Positions 1 through 5,486 of a stretch of 7,079 nucleotides of DNA are shown in pieces. Source of the DNA: Bryobacteraceae bacterium (GTDB taxonomy: Bacteria > Acidobacteriota > Terriglobia > Bryobacterales > Bryobacteraceae). A model generated the notes under the pieces. The model searched no databases and was not told where the DNA came from. It saw only the letters and a program-made list of their open reading frames with translations. Both the position numbers and the translations under genes were made by a program. The stretch spans positions 1 to 7,079 of the forward strand of contig CANGVB010000185.1 in the NCBI GenBank assembly GCA_947456995.1, read 5' to 3'. The stretch's first letter is position 1. Each line of letters starts with the position of its first letter.

Positions 1-714
1 ACGACTTCGGTATATTCTGTATCTGAAAATCGGGAGGCTCTAGCAGGTTGGAAACGAGTGATTGGCTCTTCCATTTTAGCGGCCAGGGCGGCCATCGCCT
101 GCTTCACAAACCCTTCAGCGCCAAGCGGTTTGCCGGAATAGGTGGCGCTGCGCAGGCGTTTTGTCTCGCCTTCGGTGGCGGTTGTATTTAGCAATTCCTG
201 CCAGTTTTGGGCGCCTCCGGATTGCTGCCAGAAGGCCATATCCAAGAGGTGGCTGTTGTCGCTTCCGCTGAGATGGGCAGCTGCGCTGGACCAGCGAAAC
301 CGCTCGGGAGATTCCACCAGACCGGCGCGGACAGGGTTGAGTTCGACATAGCGGATGGCGTTCCAGCGGTGGCATTCTTCCATAGCGCAAGAGTAGAAAT
401 GGTTCTGCCAGAGATGCCCGCTACGGACCCGGCGGGCGTTGTGATACTGGGCGTAGCGACCGTGGGTGCGGCGCAGGCAGATGGATAGGGAATCCTCTTC
501 TGAGGGAACAGCAATCAGGTGTATGTGGTTTGGCATCAAGCAGTAAGCGAGAATGCCGACGCCGGATTGACGGCTGTACTCAGAGAGCAAATCGAGATAG
601 ACACGCCCGTTTCATTTGGTCTCTTTGGGTGTGGAAGACGATTTGGCGGTCGGTTCCGCGTTGGGTTGCGTGTCGGGGAGATCCGGGCAGGACGAGCCGG
701 GCTGAGCGTGGCAT
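1..714 (-). pseudogene. REP-associated tyrosine transposase (RAYT, Y1/HUH family), frameshifted, 3' end beyond window
   Basis: RAYTs are single-strand DNA transposase relatives that act on short palindromic REP sequences. The N-terminus starts at ATG 714-712 (MPRSARLVLPGSPRHATQRG, a classic RAYT start) and stays in one frame for about 37 codons, ending at a TGA at 582-580. The rest of the protein reads in another frame from 599 to the left edge without a stop, about 199 codons. It carries the HUH motif (NHIHL, histidine pair at 527-519), candidate catalytic tyrosines in RYAQYHN (455-453 and 446-444), and the family signatures GHLWQNHFYSC and RYVELNPVRAGLVESPE. The second frame has a stop at 614-612, so the break lies between 611 and 583. 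About one extra base, possibly a few more, separates the frames. I see no slippery site, so decay or a sequencing error is likelier than programmed frameshifting. The family is clear; the inactive state is inference. Confidence 0.88.
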
Positions 715-782
715 ACTTTGCGGTAGTTGCCTGGCGAGAGAACTTTTCTCAAAGTTTTTGCGGGCGAGGCTGTCCCCTTCTC

Positions 783-810
783 GACGACTTTCCCTGGCTG
801 ACGACTTTCC
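783..810. repeat. Two direct repeats GACGACTTTCC upstream of the toxin-antitoxin genes
   Basis: The 11-mer GACGACTTTCC occurs at 783-793 and 800-810, a 17-bp period. The second copy runs into the perfect palindrome TTCCGGAA (807-814). It lies 77-104 bases upstream of the antitoxin start chosen here, in the gap between the divergent transposase and antitoxin genes. Antitoxins commonly bind repeats in their own promoter, so an operator is possible. No convincing -35/-10 pair was found to support that, and the role is speculative. Confidence 0.4.
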
Positions 811-886
811 GGAAGATGGGGCTGGTTGCAGGAATGCAGATTGTCGGTACGGCAGGGTCTGGCAAGTTTGATGAGTGCAGGCGATA

Positions 887-1165
887 ATGGAATTGACCGC
901 GATGCAAGTAACACTGGAAGTACCGGAAGATTTGGCTCTACTGCTGGGTGAGAATTCTGCAGTGGTGAGCCGGGCAGCGCTGGAAGCTCTGGCGCTTGAA
1001 GGGTTGCGCGGGGACAAGATTACGGTGGCTCAGGCTCGCCGGTTGTTGGGTATTGGATCGCGCTATGAAATGGACGGCTTCCTGAAAACGCATGGCTTTA
1101 TGTTGCCGCTTAGTGTTGAAGATATAGTGAGCGATGCTGAGACGGCAATCCGCTTTCGAAGCTAA
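887..1165 (+). CDS. UPF0175 family antitoxin
   Basis: A small antitoxin-type protein of about 92 residues. It begins with a short beta strand (MQVTLEVPEDLALLL), as in ribbon-helix-helix-like antitoxins. It continues with the UPF0175 hallmark helices (ALEALALEGLRGDKITVAQARRLLG split by a turn, then RYEMDGFLKTHG). UPF0175 proteins pair with PIN-domain toxins of the DUF3368 type, and such a toxin gene follows directly, its ATG sharing one base with this TAA (TAATG at 1163-1167). The start is uncertain. ATG 887 has a modest AGG six to eight bases upstream. GTG 875 gives four more residues, and ATG 902 begins exactly at the conserved strand. The protein would bind and silence the toxin and probably repress the shared promoter (family knowledge). 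No damage is seen in this gene, in contrast to its partner. Confidence 0.85.
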   Translation: MELTAMQVTLEVPEDLALLLGENSAVVSRAALEALALEGLRGDKITVAQARRLLGIGSRYEMDGFLKTHGFMLPLSVEDIVSDAETAIRFRS

Positions 1166-1542
1166 TGCGAGTTGTAGTTGCCGACACGTCGCCTATCAAC
1201 TATCTGTTGCTTATTGGCTGTGTTGATTTGCTTCGCCAGCTCTATGTTCGTGTAGTGATTCCAGAAGAGGTATTTCGCGAATTGACTGCGCCGGGAGCCC
1301 CGCCGCAAGTGGCGGCATGGATTCGGAGTTTGCCTAGTTGGATAGAAGTGCGGGATGTGCCGATTAGCCTGCTGCTCAGCCGGGAGGCTAGCGAATCGAA
1401 TCTGGATGCTGGCGAAGTTGCTGCTATTCAACTTGCTCTCGCTGAACAGGACAGTTTACTGGTGATTGATGAAGCGGCAGGCCGTTGGAATCCCCACGCT
1501 TACGCATGGGGTTGGGCGGAGGGGTGCAGCCTGGCGGCATAG
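1165..1542 (+). CDS. PIN-domain toxin (DUF3368-like), C-terminus replaced by repeat sequence
   Basis: Predicted PIN-fold RNase toxin of the pair. Acidic residues expected of the metal site are visible: D7 (VADTSP), E39 (VFRELT), D81 (LDAGE) and D102 (VIDEAAGR). Family-like sequence stops at R107 (codon 1483-1485). The last 18 residues (WNPHAYAWGWAEG and onwards) are encoded by the palindromic repeat head starting at 1485, which occurs again at 1595. DUF3368 proteins are usually about 150 residues and continue with a helix and a strand ending near a VTGTLGVLL-type segment, which is absent here. I could not find the lost end downstream in the window. The catalytic residues survive, but the fold is probably incomplete, so activity is doubtful. 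It is translationally coupled to the antitoxin by TAATG. Family assignment is strong; loss of function is inference. Confidence 0.8.
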   Translation: MRVVVADTSPINYLLLIGCVDLLRQLYVRVVIPEEVFRELTAPGAPPQVAAWIRSLPSWIEVRDVPISLLLSREASESNLDAGEVAAIQLALAEQDSLLVIDEAAGRWNPHAYAWGWAEGCSLAA

Positions 1543-1582
1543 GTAGCAAAAGAGCCCGAGGACGCCGGTGCGGGGGCTGGGG
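1485..1582. repeat. Composite repeat copy 1: palindromic head plus one clear 25-bp unit
   Basis: The head begins TTGGAATCCCCACG at 1485. It contains an imperfect hairpin at 1492-1511: CCCCA pairs with TGGGG, one C/A mismatch follows, GC pairs with GC, and the loop is TTAC. A GTTGGGCGGAG tail follows. Next come a 25-base unit at 1533-1557 (containing GGTAGCAAAAGAGCCC) and a degenerate unit at 1558-1582 containing GGACGCCGGTGCGGG (1560-1574). The stretch 1485-1557 matches 1595-1665 with only a few substitutions and small indels. Its left end coincides with the point where the toxin stops resembling its family, which suggests insertion or recombination at this site. Confidence 0.85.
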
Positions 1583-1594
1583 TTGGCCCGGTTT

Positions 1595-1640
1595 TTGGAT
1601 CCCCACGGCTTACGCATGGGGTTGGGCGGAGTGGCAGCCC
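1595..1640. repeat. Composite repeat copy 2: palindromic head
   Basis: This is a second copy of the head, beginning TTGGATCCCCACGG. The hairpin is at 1601-1621 (CCCCA with TGGGG, TTAC loop, one extra G compared with copy 1), followed by GTTGGGCGGAG and GGCAGCCC. It is in the same orientation as copy 1, 110 bases downstream, and runs straight into the 25-bp tandem array. The shape resembles REP-type palindromes that RAYT enzymes act on, and a RAYT lies 0.9 kb away. That link is only a hypothesis. Confidence 0.8.
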
Positions 1641-1790
1641 AGCGACATGGGTAGCAAAAGAGCCCGGGGGCATGGGTGACAAAACAGCGCGGCGACATCG
1701 GTAACGCAAGAGCCGGGGGACATCGGTAACGCCACAGCCCGGAGGCATGGGTAGCAAAAGAGCCCGGCGATATCGCTGCGGACGGGTAGG
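1641..1790. repeat. 25-bp tandem repeat array, five exact-length units plus a degenerate sixth
   Basis: Five abutting units of exactly 25 bases lie at 1641-1665, 1666-1690, 1691-1715, 1716-1740 and 1741-1765. All follow the pattern CAT(G/C)GGT followed by an A-rich core and (A)GCCC or a close variant. The first and fifth share CATGGGTAGCAAAAGAGCCC; the third and fourth share GACATCGGTAACGC. A decayed unit with GATATCG follows at 1766-1790. There are no spacers between units, so this is not a CRISPR array. Because 25 is not a multiple of three, every frame crosses the array with a 75-base cycle, which creates spurious ORFs. From the array to about 1914 I see no other convincing gene, only an A/T-rich patch (1818-1838) and a possible head fragment GGATCCCCATC near 1867. 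Confidence 0.92.
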
Positions 1791-1914
1791 GAAGCAAGGG
1801 GGGGTGGGATAGCGTTATCAGAAATTTTGAAAAAGTTTGACGGTTTGTTTTGTTGGGGTTGGGGGTGGATCCCCATCAAGTGCTTGTTGGGGGCTGGTAG
1901 GGTGTTTGGCGAGT

Positions 1915-2112
1915 ATGTGTTGCCTATTGTTTGACTCGCCGTTTGTGAGGCCTCGCAGTAAGAGAGCCCCGGAGAAGAAGATAGAGACGCGGCAGGATTT
2001 GTGGATCGAGAAAATGATTCGCGGCCTGATCGCAGTTGCCCGGAATGTGCCTCAGGCACGGGTTGCCCTTTACCAGTTGATTCGTGATTTGTCTCTCGAT
2101 ATAGGAAGGTGA
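1915..2112 (+). CDS. Small basic helical protein of unknown function, first gene of the terminase-like operon
   Basis: I do not recognise this protein. From ATG 1915 it is 65 residues. The N-terminus is uncertain and may be spurious (GTG 1945 gives 55 residues, and a TTG at 1837 gives 91). The C-terminal 45 residues look protein-like: a Lys/Arg-rich stretch (RPRSKRAPEKKIETRQD) and then an amphipathic helical part (WIEKMIRGLIAVARNVPQAR, ALYQLIRDLSL). No ribosome binding site is clearly well placed. The stop overlaps the ribosome binding site region of the ATPase gene, which begins four bases later, so the three genes probably share a transcript. By position it could be a DNA-binding helper comparable to a terminase small subunit, but no sequence signature supports that. 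Confidence 0.5.
   Translation: MCCLLFDSPFVRPRSKRAPEKKIETRQDLWIEKMIRGLIAVARNVPQARVALYQLIRDLSLDIGR
2103..2109 (+). promoter_or_regulatory. Ribosome binding site AGGAAGG for the terminase-like ATPase
   Basis: AGGAAGG lies inside the last codons of the small upstream gene, seven bases before TTG 2117. The nearby ATG at 2112 runs into a stop after two codons (ATG GTT TGA), so this site supports a TTG start for the ATPase and coupling to the upstream gene. Confidence 0.6.
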
Positions 2113-2116
2113 TGGT

Positions 2117-2896
2117 TTGACTCGTAACGAAGTTGTCTCTGAAGCGCTTTGGAAATTTGGCGATACTGTTGGCCTCGCCGGAGGTGTGTTTGGATTTGAG
2201 GCCGATACGAAACAAGCCGAGGTGCTTGAGAGTGATCCGCACCGGTTGCTGCTTTGCTGCTCGCGGCAGTGGGGGAAGAGTACGACTGCGGCGGTGCTTG
2301 TTGCGATGCGGGTGTTGCGGGAGCCGGGGGCGCTGGTGGTGATTGTGTCGCCTACGCTGCGGCAGACGGCGGAGCTGGTGTTGAAGGTGCGCGGGTTTGT
2401 GGAGCGGGTGGTGAAACTGCGGGGGCGGGGACGGCTGTTGCTTGAGTTGCCGAATGGGGCTCGGGTGTTGGGGTTGCCGGGGAATGAGTGCCATGTGCGC
2501 GGGTTTTCGGCACCTACGCTGGTGGTGATTGATGAGGCGGCGCGGGTGGGGGATTTGCTGTATAAATCGCTGCGGCCGATGCTGGCTCATGGCGGGGATC
2601 TGGCGTTGCTGTCGACTCCGTTTGGGGAGCGTGGGTTCTTCTGGAGGGAGTGGGCGCGGGGTGGGGAGTTGTGGACTCGGGTGTCGGTGAAGGCGACGGA
2701 TTGTGCGCGGATTCCAGCGGCTTTTCTTGAGGAGGAGCGGCGGGTGCAGGGGGAGGACTGGTTTCGGCAGGAATATCTTTGTGAGTTTGTAGGGATGGAT
2801 AATCAGGTGTTTCGGCAGGAGTGGTTTGACCGGGCGGTGGCTGGGGGCCTGGATGTGGCGGCGCTCGATGTGCGGCTGGATGGGGAGTTGTGGTGA
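2117..2896 (+). CDS. Terminase large subunit-like ATPase (packaging motor domain only)
   Basis: A 259-residue protein equivalent to the N-terminal ATPase half of a phage terminase large subunit, the motor that pumps DNA into capsids. Visible motifs in order are: a Q-motif-like segment (FEADTKQAEVLES, 27-39), Walker A SRQWGKST (49-56, very like the SRQLGKTT of T4 gp17), SPTLRQTAE (78-86), Walker B LVVIDEAA with D139-E140, and the coupling motif LLSTPFGERGFF (164-175). The end, EDWFRQEYLCEF, is typical just before the inter-domain linker. The nuclease half is a separate gene that starts on the last base of this stop codon. The start is TTG 2117 behind a good Shine-Dalgarno sequence. Codons strongly favour G endings, unlike the sigma factor gene downstream. 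No portal, capsid or tail gene is nearby, so packaging may not be its present job. Fold and motifs are clear; role is unknown. Confidence 0.88.
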   Translation: MTRNEVVSEALWKFGDTVGLAGGVFGFEADTKQAEVLESDPHRLLLCCSRQWGKSTTAAVLVAMRVLREPGALVVIVSPTLRQTAELVLKVRGFVERVVKLRGRGRLLLELPNGARVLGLPGNECHVRGFSAPTLVVIDEAARVGDLLYKSLRPMLAHGGDLALLSTPFGERGFFWREWARGGELWTRVSVKATDCARIPAAFLEEERRVQGEDWFRQEYLCEFVGMDNQVFRQEWFDRAVAGGLDVAALDVRLDGELW

Positions 2897-3546
2897 TGCT
2901 GCGGAGCTTTCATATTGGAGTGGATCTGGGGCAGAGGCGCGACTATACGGCGGTGGTGGTGCTGGAGCAGCGGATTGAGAATACGGGATTGACCGACAGG
3001 ATTACGTTTGAGCAGGTGTGGCGGAGGAGGCTGATTGTGCGGAAGGCGGCGCGGCTGAAGCTGGGGACGGAGTTTCACCGGATTGTGGATACGGTGGTGC
3101 AGTTGTCGATGCATCCGAGTCTGGATGGGCGGGTTGTGACAACTTCGATTGATGCGACTGGGATGGGGCTGGTGGTGACCGAGCAGTTGCAGATGCAGAG
3201 GCCGCGGGGAGAGTTGTATCCGGTGGTGATTACGGGTGGGAATGAGATGAAGTACAAGGCGGGGTTTTATCCGACGCCACGGACGGATATTCTGCTGGGG
3301 GTGGTGCAGGCGTTTGAGGTGGATCGGCTCGAGGTGGCTGGTGAGATGCCGGGCTGGGAGCTGTTGTCTGAAGAGCTGCGATCGATCCGGAAGACGCCGG
3401 GGGTGGCGGGGCCGCGGTTTGAGAGTGAAGGCCAGCATGACGATATGGTGTTTGCGCTAGGGCTTGCGCTGGTGGGTTACCGGCAGCGGGTGATGCCGGT
3501 GGAGGGCAAGGCAGTGCGGCGGATTGCAGGGAGGGGGGATTGGTGA
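2896..3546 (+). CDS. Terminase-type RNase H-fold nuclease (separate gene)
   Basis: A 216-residue protein matching the C-terminal nuclease domain of terminase large subunits, which cuts concatemeric DNA in phages. Metal-binding acids expected of the fold are visible: D10 in HIGVDLGQRRDYTAVVVLE, D86 in SIDATGMG, and D182/D183 in HDDMVFALGLAL. ATG 2896 overlaps the ATPase stop (TGATG at 2894-2898) and has GGGGAG at 2882-2887, eight bases upstream. An in-frame GTG GTG at 2890 is an alternative start. The two genes are in different frames. Either they form a designed, coupled split terminase, or an ancestral fusion gene was broken at the linker; the ribosome binding site and complete motifs favour a working split. 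The C-terminus is basic (KAVRRIAGRGDW). It is followed by G-rich intergenic repeat sequence with no obvious hairpin terminator. Confidence 0.87.
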   Translation: MLRSFHIGVDLGQRRDYTAVVVLEQRIENTGLTDRITFEQVWRRRLIVRKAARLKLGTEFHRIVDTVVQLSMHPSLDGRVVTTSIDATGMGLVVTEQLQMQRPRGELYPVVITGGNEMKYKAGFYPTPRTDILLGVVQAFEVDRLEVAGEMPGWELLSEELRSIRKTPGVAGPRFESEGQHDDMVFALGLALVGYRQRVMPVEGKAVRRIAGRGDW

Positions 3547-3565
3547 GGGGTGGAGCGATGGTTCC

Positions 3566-3660
3566 GGGATCTACGGTTTGGTGAGCCTGGGGTGGGGTGG
3601 GGAGCGGCACAGCCCGGCGACATGGGTGACAAAACATGCCGGGGACGCCGGTGCGGGAGG
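3566..3660. repeat. Composite repeat copy 3, diverged, downstream of the terminase-like genes
   Basis: A 25-base unit at 3616-3640 (containing GGCGACATGGGTGACAAAAC) matches the units of the 1641-1765 array. It is preceded by GCACAGCCC (3607-3615), like the end of the fourth unit there. It is followed by GGACGCCGGTGCGGG at 3643-3657, identical to 1560-1574 after copy 1. The sequence 3566-3606 can be aligned loosely with the palindromic head (GGGATCTACGG, then GGGGTGGGG), but the hairpin is not conserved. Orientation is the same as copies 1 and 2. The rest of the gap to the sigma factor gene (3661-3783) shows a shift from G-rich to A/T-rich sequence and no gene I can support. Confidence 0.75.
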
Positions 3661-3783
3661 GCGGTTGGCGGGTTGGGTCGGTTTAGGCGGCTTGCAGTTG
3701 AGAGCCGTCTCTATTCGATACCGCTTCTGGTTTTGGATTAAAAATCATAGATCCAGCGGCGATTTTTCGGCATCTCGTATCCA

Positions 3784-4356
3784 ATGAGTGAAGACCTCAA
3801 CGTATTGAGCGACGAAGAACTGCTCCGCCGGGTGCATGCTCGCGAGGGGGATGCGCTCATGGCTCTCTATCGCCGCTACCGCCTTCGTGTCTTCGCACTG
3901 GTTCTGCGAATTCTCCAGGACCGCCCCACCGCCGAAGAGGTTTTGCAGGATCTATTTCAGAAACTTTGGGACCATCCTGAGAAGTTCGACTCCTCAAAAG
4001 GCGAACTTTTGTCCTGGCTATTAACTGTCGCAAGAAATATTTCGCTAGATCATAAGCGAAAAGAATCTCGAAGGGCCAGTTTCTACGTATACCCTGATGT
4101 AGAGACTCAGGTGGAACTTGCGTCGCTGACAGAACACCGCCTGGATGCGGAAACCATCCATTCGGTGCGCCAGGTACTGGAAACCTTGCCCGAAGAACAA
4201 AAGCGGGTTTTGGAGCTTTCCTACTTCGAAGGCCTCACTCATCCGGAGTTGGCTGAAACCCTCGGAGAATCGCTTGGTACTGTCAAGACTCGAATCCGGC
4301 TAGGCATGCAAAAACTCAAAAATGCGATGAGTCTCGGATTGTTGCAGTCGAAATGA
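3784..4356 (+). CDS. ECF-family RNA polymerase sigma factor (SigK-like)
   Basis: A 190-residue extracytoplasmic-function sigma factor that directs RNA polymerase to its own promoter set. Sigma-2 spans roughly residues 20-95. It includes the core-binding and -10 recognition region (ALYRRYRLRVFALVLRIL, AEEVLQDLFQKLWDHPEKFD) and LLSWLLTVARNISLDHKR. Sigma-4 spans roughly 125-185, with LETLPEEQKRVLELSYFEGLTHPELAETL and the recognition helix SLGTVKTRIRLGMQKL. Length is normal and there is no C-terminal extension. The next gene, overlapping by ATGA at 4353-4356, is an RskA-type anti-sigma factor, so this sigma factor is presumably held inactive at the membrane until a signal arrives. ATG 3784 has no strong Shine-Dalgarno sequence; the preceding A/T-rich stretch (3737-3751) may hold the promoter, but no convincing consensus was found. 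Confidence 0.95.
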   Translation: MSEDLNVLSDEELLRRVHAREGDALMALYRRYRLRVFALVLRILQDRPTAEEVLQDLFQKLWDHPEKFDSSKGELLSWLLTVARNISLDHKRKESRRASFYVYPDVETQVELASLTEHRLDAETIHSVRQVLETLPEEQKRVLELSYFEGLTHPELAETLGESLGTVKTRIRLGMQKLKNAMSLGLLQSK

Positions 4357-5483
4357 ACTTGAATTGTCAGATGCAGAATTCGGATTGGGATGGCTTGGCG
4401 CTTGGGGCATTAACACCTCAAGCTGCTGCACCTCTCGTGGCGCACTTGCGTGCCGGTTGCTCCGAGTGTGCAACCTTGTTTGCAAAGTCACAGGCGGCAG
4501 TATTGGCACTGGGTGCCAGCCTGCCGGGGCAGGCCCCGAGTCAATTGGTGGAAGACAAACTTGCCAGCTACGTGAGCAAAACCAAAGTAGTGGCCATGCC
4601 TGCTCCGCGTCGCAGTTCTTTCGCTCCCTGGCTTCTGGCTGCGGCTAGTCTCGCTTTTGCTGCGTGGATGGGCTTCAATCGACCTGCGCCGCCGGCTCTT
4701 CCCGTCGCTGCTCTTCCTCCTGCTTCAGCTCCTTTTTCTTCTTCTGCTCCTGATTCGGTGGCCCAGCCAGTTGAAACCACTCGCGTCGTTGACCCCAATC
4801 CAGAATTACAGAACAGGATTCGCGAGCTCGAACTGAATCTGGCTCAAGCCCGGCAAGCAGCGACGCCTGTTGCTCCTACTCCTTCTATTGCTCCTGCGCA
4901 AAAGGAACCGCTCATCGTAAAAGTGGAGGACCCTGAAAAAGACAGGCAACTCAACCTCTATCGCGAGCGCCTGCAACAACTCGAGGCCCTCACTCAAGCC
5001 CAACAACGGCAACTGGCTGAGTTACAGCACGCTAAAGACAAGAGGCTCGAGCAGATGACCACCCGCCTTGCCAGCCTTGAAGTGGATGCTGCTGTGCAAA
5101 AGAAAGTCATCGAAGACTATCGGAACGCCTTCCGCACCATTGAATCGAACGGAATGAAGCAAGTTGAGCTAGCCAGTGTTGATCGCGCGGCTCAGAATTC
5201 CTCGGCTCGCGCTCTTTATTCAAAGCAGGGAGGGCTTCTCGTCTTGGCACACGATCTACCCAAGCTGCCCGACCAGAAGTGCTACCAGCTTTGGATCTTG
5301 CGCAAAGGCACACCTTCGATCGTTAGTGGTGGGCTGATCAAACTGGACGCTCAGGGGCGTGGCTTTTTGCAATCTCCGCCCACCCCGGCTCTCAATGACG
5401 CAACTGGTTTTGCCATTACCGACGAACCGCCCGGTGGCAGTGTGGTTGCCCGTGGACACAAATTGCTCTTTGGCGCCATCTAA
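4353..5483 (+). CDS. Membrane-anchored anti-sigma factor with RskA C-terminal domain
   Basis: A 376-residue partner of the preceding sigma factor. The cytoplasmic N-terminus has a zinc-binding anti-sigma-like motif with an extra residue, H31-x4-C36-x2-C39 (HLRAGCSEC). C5 could supply another ligand if ATG 4353 is the true start; ATG 4371 would remove it. A single membrane helix covers about residues 89-108 (APWLLAAASLAFAAWMGF). Next come a Pro/Ala/Ser linker (about 110-150), two helical, Glu/Gln-rich stretches likely to form coiled coil (about 150-170 and 195-262), and a C-terminal RskA domain (about 268-376, with KCYQLWILRKG, SGGLI and GFAITDEPPGGS). The coiled-coil stalk makes it longer than many RskA proteins, which are nearer 230-250 residues. 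The RskA domain should lie outside the inner membrane, and sensing would release the sigma factor, probably by proteolysis (family knowledge). The overlap with the sigma factor gene implies coupled translation. Confidence 0.92.
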   Translation: MNLNCQMQNSDWDGLALGALTPQAAAPLVAHLRAGCSECATLFAKSQAAVLALGASLPGQAPSQLVEDKLASYVSKTKVVAMPAPRRSSFAPWLLAAASLAFAAWMGFNRPAPPALPVAALPPASAPFSSSAPDSVAQPVETTRVVDPNPELQNRIRELELNLAQARQAATPVAPTPSIAPAQKEPLIVKVEDPEKDRQLNLYRERLQQLEALTQAQQRQLAELQHAKDKRLEQMTTRLASLEVDAAVQKKVIEDYRNAFRTIESNGMKQVELASVDRAAQNSSARALYSKQGGLLVLAHDLPKLPDQKCYQLWILRKGTPSIVSGGLIKLDAQGRGFLQSPPTPALNDATGFAITDEPPGGSVVARGHKLLFGAI

Positions 5484-5486
5484 GCT

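Noticed and set aside
583..611. Programmed frameshift in the transposase
   Set aside because: No slippery heptamer or downstream stimulatory structure is evident, and RAYTs are not known to me to use frameshifting. Decay or sequence error is simpler.
142..887. Plus-strand open frames over the transposase region
   Set aside because: They are shadows of the minus-strand RAYT frame, which has no stop from 599 to the window edge and shows strong family motifs.
1641..1790. Possible CRISPR array
   Set aside because: The 25-base units abut directly with no unique spacers, and no cas gene is present. It is a tandem repeat.
1610..2590. Long minus-strand open frame of 326 codons opposite the tandem array and the ATPase gene
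   Set aside because: Its translation is low-complexity Pro/His/Gln/Arg sequence caused by the G-rich opposite strand and by reading through the 25-bp repeats. The plus strand encodes a clear terminase ATPase here.
2803..3637. Minus-strand open frames opposite the nuclease gene
   Set aside because: They have the same Pro/His/Arg-rich low-complexity character and no family features, and they overlap a plus-strand gene with recognisable nuclease motifs.
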